From: Nanobdellota archaeon
GTDB taxonomy: Archaea; Nanobdellota; Nanobdellia; Woesearchaeales; GW2011-AR9
DNA length: 5,804 nt
Direction of reading: 5' to 3'
NCBI GenBank assembly: GCA_018812355.1
Contig: JAHJDQ010000006.1
Span: 1 to 5,804, forward strand
This document shows, piece by piece, positions 1 to 4,741 of the stretch. The position numbers and the translations under genes are program-made. The notes under the pieces were generated by a model. It was not told where the DNA came from and ran no database searches. It saw only the letters and a list, made by a program, of their open reading frames with translations. Positions within the stretch are counted from its first letter, which is position 1. Every line of letters begins with the position of its first letter.

Positions 1-42
1 GGTTGCCTCACCAAAAAACTTCTGATAATTCCGATGTTAAAT
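1..42 (+). other. attC-like site, 3' half (cut by window edge)
   Basis: The right end of an integron-type recombination site. It shows a right arm ending in TAATTCC, the spacer GAT (33-35) and the core GTTAAAT (36-42), which fits the GTTRRRY consensus. The same C-GAT-GTTA arrangement recurs at 4380-4387, 4725-4732 and 5335-5342. The left half (an AAC followed by A and a sequence complementary to the arm) must lie outside the window. Short blocks here (TGCCTCA, AAAACTTCT, CCGATGTTA) also occur in the site at 4618-4735, so the two sites are related. The predicted crossover is between G36 and T37. Confidence 0.7.
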
Positions 43-224
43 ACAATCTTTTGTTACCTCTAACGAGGCTGGTGCCGTAAATAATAAAAATGCTATTGCC
101 TTCGTTTATACGTCTAAAAACGAGAGAAAAACCAATTACTTCGTAACTGGATATAACATTGTATAAACGGTTCACTTCGTTCTCCCAAATTTTTTTAATG
201 AATCTAAATGGGGGGGAATCGGGT
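36..224 (+). repeat. Left inverted boundary repeat of cassette 1 (with endonuclease upstream region)
   Basis: Noncoding stretch whose blocks reappear, inverted and in the same order, at 4112-4296: GTTAAATAC (36-44), CTTTTGTTACC (48-58), CCGTAAATA (75-83), ATGCTATTGCC (90-100), a 15-nt block TTTTTTTAATGAATC (190-204), CTAAATG (204-210) and GGGGGGAATCGGGT (211-224). Between the blocks lie small hairpins with tight loops, e.g. CCTC-TAAC-GAGG (57-68), TCGTTT/AAACGA (102-107/118-123) and TTAC-TTC-GTAA (136-146). No ORF is credible here. The first gene starts at 281. Confidence 0.75.
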
Positions 225-250
225 AAAATTAAAGAAAAAATATAAAACTA

Positions 251-260
251 CTTAAATAAA
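251..260 (+). promoter_or_regulatory. Archaeal-type TATA-like box for the endonuclease gene
   Basis: CTTAAATAAA lies 21-30 nt upstream of the ATG at 281, and no Shine-Dalgarno sequence precedes that ATG. This spacing suits an archaeal leaderless transcript starting at or next to the start codon. A second A/T-rich stretch, TATAAAAC (241-248), could serve instead. The call rests on spacing and composition only. Confidence 0.4.
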
Positions 261-280
261 CCAAACATTTTAGATAATAA

Positions 281-1315
281 ATGGAAGTAAAATTTGAAAA
301 AGATGACTTACACAGGCTAATCTACTGGATAGTATGTAAATTTAAAGAAGATGAATTTCACCATCAAGCCGCTTCTGCAAAAAGTGATTTAATTGGTGGA
401 TTTTTTGATAGATGGTTTAATAGAGCACCAGAATTTTTGATATTTAGAGAACTTCTTAAAGATAAAAACTATGATGTTGCCATTGATAATTTTCTTTATG
501 GTCAAGATACAAAGAAAAATGCTCCTGACATAGTTGGGTTAAAAGATAATGAGGGGAATATTTTAGTTAAATTCTCTGTGTTTAATGATGGAGATTGGGA
601 AAAAATTGATGATATGCCTCAAATTGAGGTTAAGACCTTTAGGAAAACTCAATCTCTTAGTGCTGTAGGAGATACACAAATGGAAGAAGATAATTATTAC
701 GTCTTTGTAGAATCTCATGTCAGGCATGATTATTTAATTACTCTCTTCAAACAAAATGTCTTTGATAAAAGAATTTTTGAGAGTCTTCTTGGAAATAAAG
801 AATTTATTAAATCAGACTCAAAAAACCAAATTATCCCTTTAAGAGAAATTAAAGTTGATGAAGAGCTTGGTTATTTCAAATTACTAGGAATTTTCAGAGG
901 GGATATAGTTAAAAAATATTCTATTCTTGTTGGAGTTGATGAGACCGGAAAACCATTAAAGCCAAGATATTTTAGTGAAGTAGAGAGAATAGACCCAATT
1001 GAGCATAAGACAGAAGAGCAATTTACCAACATGATCTATAAAGAAGATTTAGAATTTGTGCCATTCTTCATGAAACCAAGCGAAAATTCTTCTATTACTA
1101 TTGTTAAAAAACTGAAAAGTTATTTTGTAGTGAAAATTGATGGAAAAGCAAATTTGAATGGAGAAGTCGTAGATTCTGGTTACTTCAAAATAATGTTCAA
1201 AAAATTTGACAGAAGTTCCAAGAAGAAAGAGTTTATTGGGGATAAAAAAGTTTTTGAAGTAATTGCTGAAAATTCAACCAATGAACTGATAGATAAATTT
1301 GATAAGCTTGTTTAA
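281..1315 (+). CDS. Type II restriction endonuclease-like protein (PD-(D/E)XK fold)
   Basis: A 344-residue soluble protein read as the nuclease partner of the adjacent cytosine methyltransferase; it would cut unmethylated DNA at a specific site. Seen: a Pro-Asp pair (P82-D83, in APDIVG) followed 32 residues later by E116-V-K118 (in QIEVK), the PD-(x)n-ExK metal-binding arrangement of type II nucleases, in a strand-rich context. An N-terminal helical part precedes it and a roughly 200-residue strand/helix C-terminal part follows, with no further motif I recognise. The family and recognition sequence cannot be named. The gene converges on the methyltransferase gene and overlaps its 3' end by 4 nt (1312-1315), as in many R-M pairs. 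The ATG has no ribosome site but has a TATA-like box at the leaderless distance. Assignment is firm on context and catalytic motif, weak on subfamily. Confidence 0.72.
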   Translation: MEVKFEKDDLHRLIYWIVCKFKEDEFHHQAASAKSDLIGGFFDRWFNRAPEFLIFRELLKDKNYDVAIDNFLYGQDTKKNAPDIVGLKDNEGNILVKFSVFNDGDWEKIDDMPQIEVKTFRKTQSLSAVGDTQMEEDNYYVFVESHVRHDYLITLFKQNVFDKRIFESLLGNKEFIKSDSKNQIIPLREIKVDEELGYFKLLGIFRGDIVKKYSILVGVDETGKPLKPRYFSEVERIDPIEHKTEEQFTNMIYKEDLEFVPFFMKPSENSSITIVKKLKSYFVVKIDGKANLNGEVVDSGYFKIMFKKFDRSSKKKEFIGDKKVFEVIAENSTNELIDKFDKLV

Positions 1316-2262
1316 TTTTTCATTGCTTCTGAGATATTTTTAGCTATCCTTTCTATAACTGGAACAGAAACACTATTTCCTGCTTGCTGGTATAATTTTG
1401 AATCAGGCATTTTTGGAAGTTTAAAATCTTTCGGAAATCCCTGTATTAAAAAACATTCTTTTGGTGTAAGTTTCCTTATACCCTTATCATCTAAGATTAT
1501 TGGAACATTATGCCCGCCAGTTCCCATATTAGCAGTCAAAGTTGGAACAACTCCGCTCTTGTTTGCTCTTACGTATCTCCTTCTCCATTGATATACTGTT
1601 TCTTTGCTATTTATATCATTTTTAATTCTGCCATACAACGGTTTTCCATTATAATAAAATCTACCACTTACATTATCTTCTAATAAATCTCTAAAATTAG
1701 TCTTTAATTCAATCTCCTTTGGAAATTCAAACCTATCAAAATGTTTTTTGTCCCTAAATCCAACAATAAAAATTCGTTCTCTATTTTGTGGAACGTTTCC
1801 ATGTAGCATACTATTAAGAACTTCTGCCCTAACATAATATCCTAGTTCTTCTAAAGTTTTCTTGATTAGTTTGAATGTTTTACCTTTATCATGATTTTTT
1901 AGATTTTTCACATTTTCAAGAAAAATGGCTTTTGGTTTTCTTTCCGCCACAATATCTGCTATTCTAAAAAACAAATTTCCTCTTCCTTTTTCGTCCTTAA
2001 ATCCTTTTCTATATCCGGCAATGCTAAATGCCTGGCAGGGAAACCCTCCAAGTAATAGATCAAACTCAGGCAATTTACTAATTTTTAATAAGTTTATATC
2101 CGCAACAGTTAATTTTACATCATTAGAATTTAAATCATAAGTTGGTTTACAAGCAGGCTCAAAATCATTAGCAAAAACTGTAGAAAAACCTGCCTTTTCA
2201 AATCCTAATCTAACTCCGCCTACTCCAGCGAATAAATCTATGGTTTTAAGATTATTTGACAT
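1312..2262 (-). CDS. DNA (cytosine-5-)-methyltransferase, type II R-M
   Basis: A 316-residue C5-cytosine methyltransferase that transfers a methyl group from S-adenosylmethionine to cytosine in its target site, protecting the DNA from the neighbouring nuclease. All hallmark motifs are present in canonical order: motif I DLFAGVGG (9-16, SAM binding), motif IV GGFPCQ (72-77) with nucleophile C76, motif VI ENV (116-118), motif VIII QNRERIF (159-165), a target-recognition region about 190-255 including TLTANMGTGGHN (241-252), motif IX around RKLTPKECFLIQGFP (263-277) and motif X GNSVSVPV (295-302). Length is normal for single-domain enzymes. The ATG at 2262 has a GGTG ribosome site (2269-2272) overlapping the stop codon of the upstream RHH gene, 9 nt away, so the two are co-transcribed and probably translationally coupled. 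Target specificity cannot be read with confidence. Confidence 0.95.
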   Translation of the reverse strand: MSNNLKTIDLFAGVGGVRLGFEKAGFSTVFANDFEPACKPTYDLNSNDVKLTVADINLLKISKLPEFDLLLGGFPCQAFSIAGYRKGFKDEKGRGNLFFRIADIVAERKPKAIFLENVKNLKNHDKGKTFKLIKKTLEELGYYVRAEVLNSMLHGNVPQNRERIFIVGFRDKKHFDRFEFPKEIELKTNFRDLLEDNVSGRFYYNGKPLYGRIKNDINSKETVYQWRRRYVRANKSGVVPTLTANMGTGGHNVPIILDDKGIRKLTPKECFLIQGFPKDFKLPKMPDSKLYQQAGNSVSVPVIERIAKNISEAMKN

Positions 2263-2271
2263 CTGCTACAC

Positions 2272-2421
2272 CTATTTTTTTGATTTTACTTCCTTCAGCT
2301 TTTCATAAATGGCATTATTTACAAAAGATGAAAGACTTGGATGCTTGTACTTATTTCCATTTTCATCCAGCCAATCTTGGACTTCTTTTACTAATTTATC
2401 ATCAACCCTTACAACACCCAT
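2272..2421 (-). CDS. Small ribbon-helix-helix (CopG/Arc-like) regulator of the R-M operon
   Basis: A 49-residue ORF. It opens with a strand-like segment MGVVRVDDKLV (1-11), then an amphipathic helix (12-20), a turn rich in Asn/Lys/Pro (21-28), and a second helix starting at SLSSFVNNAI (29-38). That is the strand-helix-helix layout of archaeal RHH DNA-binding proteins, where the strands of a dimer enter the major groove. The ATG at 2421 has a good ribosome site, GGTGG, five bases upstream. It is the first gene of an operon with the methyltransferase, 9 nt downstream. Inferred job: a controller-type regulator that times methyltransferase (and perhaps nuclease) expression after entry into a new host, probably also repressing itself through the dyads at 2433-2468. 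An orphan antitoxin is a possible alternative, but no toxin ORF adjoins it. Confidence 0.72.
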   Translation of the reverse strand: MGVVRVDDKLVKEVQDWLDENGNKYKHPSLSSFVNNAIYEKLKEVKSKK

Positions 2422-2432
2422 TTTTCCACCAT

Positions 2433-2468
2433 TAACAAAATGTTACTCATTGTTTACTTTTAGTAACA
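2433..2468 (-). promoter_or_regulatory. Candidate operator: three copies of TGTT(T)ACT plus a TAACA/TGTTA dyad
   Basis: Just upstream of the RHH gene the plus strand reads TGTTACT (2441-2447), TGTTTACT (2451-2458) and inverted AGTAACA (2462-2468). The last two form a dyad around a TTT spacer (TTACT 2454-2458 / AGTAA 2462-2466). A second dyad, TAACA-AAA-TGTTA, spans 2433-2445. The cluster sits just downstream of the TATA-like box and covers the expected transcription start, a natural place for a repressor dimer or tetramer. The likely ligand is the RHH protein encoded next to it. Confidence 0.55.
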
Positions 2469-2472
2469 CTTA

Positions 2473-2480
2473 TATTTAAA
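2473..2480 (-). promoter_or_regulatory. TATA-like box of the RHH-methyltransferase operon
   Basis: On the minus strand TTTAAATA, preceded by purine-rich AAAGA that could act as a BRE. It lies 52-59 nt upstream of the RHH ATG. A start about 25 nt downstream (near 2450) would give a short leader containing the GGTGG ribosome site. The flanking operator dyads overlap the predicted start. Confidence 0.5.
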
Positions 2481-2540
2481 TCTTTCTAACACCCGATTAG
2501 TAGTTTATTTCACCTATTAAAGTTTTTAGCTTTTTTACAA

Positions 2541-2553
2541 TTTAAAAAATACA
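2541..2553 (-). terminator. Possible T-tract terminator after the winged-helix gene
   Basis: About 20 nt past the stop of the winged-helix gene the minus strand reads TGTATTTTTTAAA, with a run of six T. No strong hairpin precedes it. Archaeal termination often needs only oligo-T, so this is plausible but weak. It would separate the regulator from the RHH operon, which has its own promoter. Confidence 0.3.
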
Positions 2554-2571
2554 TCTATTTTTGGAAATGAT

Positions 2572-3009
2572 TTATTCTATAGCTATTTTATTAATCATAT
2601 CTCGGTATTCTTCCAACTGAGGTTTTGCTTTTTTTAAAACTTCTATCAATTGATCTACTGATTCCTCATTATTTAAAAAGATTGCACCTAAGTCTTTTTT
2701 ATCATTTCTATATTTTAGTCTGATGAATGGTTTTTTCCATGGATCAGTCATCACATCAATGAATAATATTCCATCTTTGTACATTTGAACTTGTTGCTGG
2801 TATTTTCCAACACCATTCAAGAAAAAAACTTTTGTGTTTTGTCCATATTCCTCTTCGTGTACACGCCCCATTCTTATAAGTTCATCAAGATAACTCTTCA
2901 CAGTACCACGAGCTAAATCGGTCATCTCCATAATTTGCTGAATTGTCAAACCCTTAGAATTCTTTATGAGAGATTTTTCTATCTTTTGAACCGGTGTTTC
3001 CTTAACCAT
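2572..3009 (-). CDS. Winged-helix transcriptional regulator
   Basis: A 145-residue protein. Residues 6-65 read as a winged helix-turn-helix: helix KIEKSLIKN (9-17), GLTIQQIMEMT (20-30), the turn DLARGTVKSYLDELIRMGRV (31-50) as the recognition helix, then a wing with the strand pair HEEEYGQNTKVFFLN (51-65). Residues 80-145 form a strand-rich segment and a C-terminal amphipathic helix that may dimerise or bind a ligand; I do not recognise it. Start choice: in-frame GTG (3021) and ATG (3018) exist, but GAGGTG (3019-3024) would overlap them and sits 9 nt before the ATG at 3009, so 3009 is preferred. The gene is divergent from the membrane operon, and the interval holds inverted repeats, suggesting it regulates itself and that operon (inference). 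Confidence 0.75.
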   Translation of the reverse strand: MVKETPVQKIEKSLIKNSKGLTIQQIMEMTDLARGTVKSYLDELIRMGRVHEEEYGQNTKVFFLNGVGKYQQQVQMYKDGILFIDVMTDPWKKPFIRLKYRNDKKDLGAIFLNNEESVDQLIEVLKKAKPQLEEYRDMINKIAIE

Positions 3010-3050
3010 TTTGTACATCACCTCTTATTATATTATAGAAAACCGATAAA

Positions 3051-3059
3051 TATATAAAT
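3051..3059 (-). promoter_or_regulatory. TATA box of the winged-helix regulator gene
   Basis: The minus strand reads AAAAAGATTTATATATT, with ATTTATATA at 3051-3059 preceded by purine-rich sequence typical of a BRE. Transcription would begin near 3029, leaving a short leader with the ribosome site GAGGTG (3019-3024) ahead of the ATG at 3009. Among the clearest archaeal-type promoters in the window. Confidence 0.6.
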
Positions 3060-3068
3060 CTTTTTATC

Positions 3069-3135
3069 AACCATTATTGTGAAAGCCTAATATGAATGGT
3101 TTACAAAATCACAAATAATATAAATGGTAGGCTTT
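3069..3135. promoter_or_regulatory. Divergent control region with nested inverted repeats
   Basis: Between the winged-helix gene and the membrane operon lie AAAGCCTA (3082-3089) with its exact complement TAGGCTTT (3128-3135), and AACCATT (3069-3075) with AATGGTT (3095-3101). ATTATTGTG (3073-3081) nearly matches the complement of CACAAATAAT (3111-3120). The stretch AATATAAA (3117-3124) can act as the TATA box of the plus-strand operon, giving a start near 3145. The repeats bracket that box, which fits binding by a dimeric regulator, most simply the divergent winged-helix protein. Confidence 0.42.
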
Positions 3136-3159
3136 AGTAAGTATTCGGTAAAGATAACA

Positions 3160-3393
3160 ATGAAAGAATTGATAAGAAACAAACGTGGAAGACTTTCCGG
3201 CCCAGGACAAACCACACTTATTAAATGGGGAGGAGTTGTAGTTGTTTTGATTGTAGTCCTTCTCTTTATCGCAGGAATGTGGGAGAAGTTTCTTGAAAAT
3301 CAAACACTAGCGATAATACTTGTAATTGGTATTCTCGTGCTTGTTTTTGGTGGTGGTTTTACTGCGTTTGGTATTAAAATATTCAAAAAATAA
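3160..3393 (+). CDS. Small two-helix membrane protein (unrecognised)
   Basis: A 77-residue protein with a basic N-terminus (MKELIRNKRGRL), a first hydrophobic segment at about 23-41 (WGGVVVVLIVVLLFIAGMW), a short polar loop EKFLENQ (42-48) and a second hydrophobic segment at about 50-72, ending in a basic tail KIFKK. This predicts a two-pass hairpin with both ends in the cytoplasm. Start choice: an upstream in-frame ATG at 3124 would overlap the TATA-like box AATATAAA and add 12 polar residues, so 3160 is preferred, though its ribosome site is weak. First gene of a three-gene operon; the next begins 24 nt after its stop. Size and topology recall holins, pilus-associated or viral membrane miniproteins, but nothing in the sequence decides among these. 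Confidence 0.65.
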   Translation: MKELIRNKRGRLSGPGQTTLIKWGGVVVVLIVVLLFIAGMWEKFLENQTLAIILVIGILVLVFGGGFTAFGIKIFKK

Positions 3394-3403
3394 ACTAAAA
3401 AAT

Positions 3404-3410
3404 GGAGGTG
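3404..3410 (+). promoter_or_regulatory. Strong ribosome-binding site GGAGGTG
   Basis: GGAGGTG ends 7 nt before the ATG at 3418 and extends as GGAGGTGGAT, close to the full complement of the archaeal 16S rRNA 3' end. It fixes the start of the 183-residue protein and suggests that this middle gene is the most strongly translated of the operon. Confidence 0.7.
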
Positions 3411-3417
3411 GATGTAA

Positions 3418-3969
3418 ATGCCATTGAATTTAATTAATTTAGATTCCGTAAGAAATCTAATGCTGTTAGAAGTTGAGGGAGACATAAAGAATAATAATCT
3501 ATATCTTAGTCCAAGACTAACAAACAAAGAACAATATGCTGACCTTTTTAAAAAATCTGTTACGAACGGAAACGATAGCACTCTCGCTGACGATTTATTG
3601 AAGAATGGGTGTATTAAAAGTGTTGAAACAAGAAATACAAAACACGGAATTAAAACTGTTCGTGTTCCAAGAGATGCTCACTTAACATTAGCAGAGGGAG
3701 AGTTTAACAGGTTCTACATTCGTGGACTATGCAACAAAGCCATTGAAGATGGGAAAGTTTTAGAAGTGTATCGTGCTAAGCAGGTTTCAAATCCGAGATA
3801 TCATTCACAGGCACTTATTGGTAAGACTGTTGATCCAGAAAAGCTTCTTGCAGATCTTAGAAAAAATCCAGGGGTTGAAACAGCACTTGGTCTCCCAGCT
3901 GGACCTAATTCAGGGATTAGTGTGAAAATAAAATTAACAGAAGAGGAACAACTTAATGGGAGACAGTAA
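3418..3969 (+). CDS. Unrecognised soluble protein, middle gene of the membrane operon
   Basis: A 183-residue soluble protein with no signal peptide or membrane segment. I cannot name its family. Residues 1-60 are mixed helix and loop. Residues 78-125 carry a strand/helix part with HLTLAEGEFNRFYIRGLCNK (88-107) and VLEVYRAKQVSNPR (114-127). Residues 128-170 include ALIGKTVDPEKLLADLRKN (132-150) and a Gly/Pro-rich ending, LGLPAGPNSG (157-166). The density of charged and glycine positions gives the look of a conserved domain rather than chance coding. It sits between two genes for two-helix membrane miniproteins; its 3' end overlaps the next gene by 14 nt, so the three products probably act together at the membrane. 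Single cysteines (C65, C105) do not suggest a metal site. Confidence 0.7.
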   Translation: MPLNLINLDSVRNLMLLEVEGDIKNNNLYLSPRLTNKEQYADLFKKSVTNGNDSTLADDLLKNGCIKSVETRNTKHGIKTVRVPRDAHLTLAEGEFNRFYIRGLCNKAIEDGKVLEVYRAKQVSNPRYHSQALIGKTVDPEKLLADLRKNPGVETALGLPAGPNSGISVKIKLTEEEQLNGRQ

Positions 3970-4099
3970 AATCCAATTGGGGGCTACAGCTATGGCAGTT
4001 TTAGCAGGAGTTGTAGTAATAATTGCAATATCAGGATTTTGGTATAAAATATTTGGATTTGTATTAATAATTGGAGGACTTTTATTCTCTAAACTATAA
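3956..4099 (+). CDS. 47-residue two-helix membrane miniprotein
   Basis: Starts at ATG 3956, inside the end of the preceding gene (14-nt overlap, different frame), with a ribosome site AGAGGAA about 10 nt upstream, so translation is probably coupled. The product has a short polar N-terminus (MGDSKIQ), a hydrophobic stretch at about 8-28 (rich in A, V, I), a tight turn WYK (29-31) and a second hydrophobic stretch at 32-45 ending in SKL. It resembles a shorter version of the 77-residue protein at the head of the operon in topology, not clearly in sequence. Function unknown; a membrane partner of the soluble protein before it is the simplest reading. Confidence 0.6.
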   Translation: MGDSKIQLGATAMAVLAGVVVIIAISGFWYKIFGFVLIIGGLLFSKL

Positions 4100-4111
4100 A
4101 AATAAAACTAA

Positions 4112-4296
4112 ACCCGATTCCCCCCAGTGCTACGCACATTTAGTCTGCTACGCAGTAATTGATAAAACGATTCATTAAAAAAACTACGGCAATAGCATAT
4201 ATTTACGGTAACAAAAGACTTCTGCGGTTTAATATTCCCTTCGGGAATTTAAACCTTGACCACGCTGCGCTCTCGCTAACGCTCGGGGTATTTAAC
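4112..4296 (+). repeat. Right inverted boundary repeat of cassette 1
   Basis: Inverted, collinear counterpart of 36-224: ACCCGATTCCCCCC (4112-4125), CATTTAG (4137-4143), GATTCATTAAAAAAA (4169-4183), GGCAATAGCAT (4188-4198), TATTTACGG (4200-4208), GGTAACAAAAG (4207-4217) and GTATTTAAC (4288-4296). Spacing differs from the left copy because small hairpins are present or absent: GTGC-TAC-GCAC (4127-4137) and CTGC-TAC-GCAG (4145-4155) occur only here. A further strong hairpin occupies 4226-4255 (GGTTTAA/TTAAACC outer, ATTCCC-TTC-GGGAAT inner). No credible gene is present between 4100 and 4741. Confidence 0.75.
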
Positions 4297-4392
4297 AGCG
4301 ATTATCCGAGAAATCCCTCGGCTCGGGATTTCTCCAAATGCTTTAATGTCCTTCGGACTTAAAGCACTTCGGATAATCGCGATGTTATAAGA
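4288..4392 (+). other. attC-like recombination site of cassette 1
   Basis: Complete site: left core TATTTAAC (4289-4296; ATTTAAC fits RYYYAAC), spacer A (4297), left arm GCGATTATCCGA (4298-4309), right arm TCGGATAATCGC (4369-4380, a perfect 12-bp complement), spacer GAT (4381-4383), right core GTTATAA (4384-4390). Between the arms are two hairpins, AAATCCC/GGGATTT (4311-4317/4325-4331) and GTCC-TTC-GGAC (4348-4358) inside a TTTAA/TTAAA-containing stem (4339-4366). The core differs from GTTRRRY at two positions because its last bases belong to the next cassette. Predicted crossover G4384^T4385. Confidence 0.75.
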
Positions 4393-4729
4393 TATATTAC
4401 TCAGACTTTTTCTCGAGAGTGCAGACATTAAAAATTAACAGAATCAATTTATTAAAAATACGTTTTCACTCCTTTGCACCTTAAGGAAAAAGCTCTTGCG
4501 TCATACACTACGCCAGCCCTTCCCTTCGGTCAGGGACGTTGCACTCTGGCTTGGTCGGAGTAATAAAAGTGCTTCTTGATCATTCCTTACGGAAAGTCGC
4601 ACAACTCCGACTCTTATAACAGGTTTTAAGACTCCGCTCCGTTGCACTACGCTCCGCCCTTCGGTTTTGTGGGGTGCCTCAAAACCTACGGGGAAATTTT
4701 GCTTCGCAAAACTTCTCCTAAAACCGATG
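4385..4729 (+). mobile_element. Integron-type cassette 2, without a credible gene
   Basis: A 345-nt unit between two crossover points. Its first bases, GTTATAAGA (4384-4392), are the exact complement of TCTTATAAC (4612-4620) in its own attC. I find no ORF with a ribosome site or plausible composition. The content is palindromic: TATTACTC-A/C-GAC (4395-4406) against GTC-G/T-GAGTAATA (4554-4565, one mismatch), AGAGTGCA (4416-4423) against TGCACTCT (4540-4547), GCCAG/CTGGC (4512-4516/4546-4550), TCCCT/AGGGA (4520-4524/4531-4535) and GTCGGAGT/ACTCCGAC (4554-4561/4604-4611). It could be an ORF-less cassette, a source of a structured RNA, or the remnant of a cassette that lost its gene. Confidence 0.6.
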
Positions 4730-4737
4730 TTATGTGC
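4612..4737 (+). other. attC-like recombination site of cassette 2
   Basis: Left core CTTATAAC (4613-4620), spacer A (4621), left arm GGTTTTA (4622-4628), right arm TAAAACC (4719-4725), spacer GAT (4726-4728), right core GTTATGT (4729-4735). The 90-nt interior folds further: GGTTTTG (4663-4669) with CAAAACC (4680-4686), then TTTTGC-TTC-GCAAAA (4697-4711) inside a longer imperfect stem. Spacers are identical to the site at 4288-4392 while arms and interior differ, the usual attC pattern of conserved architecture with variable sequence. Predicted crossover G4729^T4730. Confidence 0.75.
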
Positions 4738-4741
4738 AATA

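Larger units (their letters stand above)
37..4384 (+). mobile_element. Integron-type cassette 1: multi-gene restriction-modification cassette
   Basis: A unit bounded by G^TT at 36/37 and 4384/4385. Its 5' end, GTTAAATAC (36-44), is the exact reverse complement of GTATTTAAC (4288-4296), the left core of the attC at its 3' end, as required if it entered as a circle. At about 4.35 kb it is far longer than the usual one-gene cassette. It holds seven genes on both strands, most with visible promoters, so it does not depend on an upstream array promoter. A transposon with terminal inverted repeats is the alternative, but no transposase is present, and the conserved AAC/GTT pairing at all three units favours the cassette reading. 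Confidence 0.65.

Noticed and set aside
1485..1590. Assigning a recognition sequence from the methyltransferase target-recognition text
   Set aside because: The TLTANMGTGGHN segment is familiar from several C5 methyltransferases, but I cannot link it reliably to one specificity by eye.
1925..2140. 71-codon plus-strand ORF
   Set aside because: Antisense to the conserved catalytic region of the methyltransferase gene; no ribosome site.
3010..3021. GTG (3021) or ATG (3018) start for the winged-helix gene
   Set aside because: These codons overlap the only ribosome site, GAGGTG (3019-3024), which sits at a proper distance from the ATG at 3009.
3109..3581. Minus-strand ORFs (3109-3303 and 3300-3581) under the membrane operon
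   Set aside because: Antisense to the two-helix gene and the well-supported 183-residue gene, hydrophobic only because they mirror them, and without ribosome sites.
36..4296. Classical DNA transposon with terminal inverted repeats
   Set aside because: No transposase, no evident target duplication, and the same AAC/GTT end logic with different end sequences in three adjacent units is better explained by attC recombination. It remains the fallback for cassette 1 alone.
4159..4362. 67-codon plus-strand ORF in the palindromic region
   Set aside because: Starts at a TTG without ribosome site, runs through the strongest hairpins and half of the attC, and its composition follows the inverted repeats rather than a protein.
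4100..4741. CRISPR array or tRNA/rRNA gene
   Set aside because: Palindromes differ in sequence and spacing with no constant repeat-spacer unit, and I found no tRNA cloverleaf or rRNA-like text.
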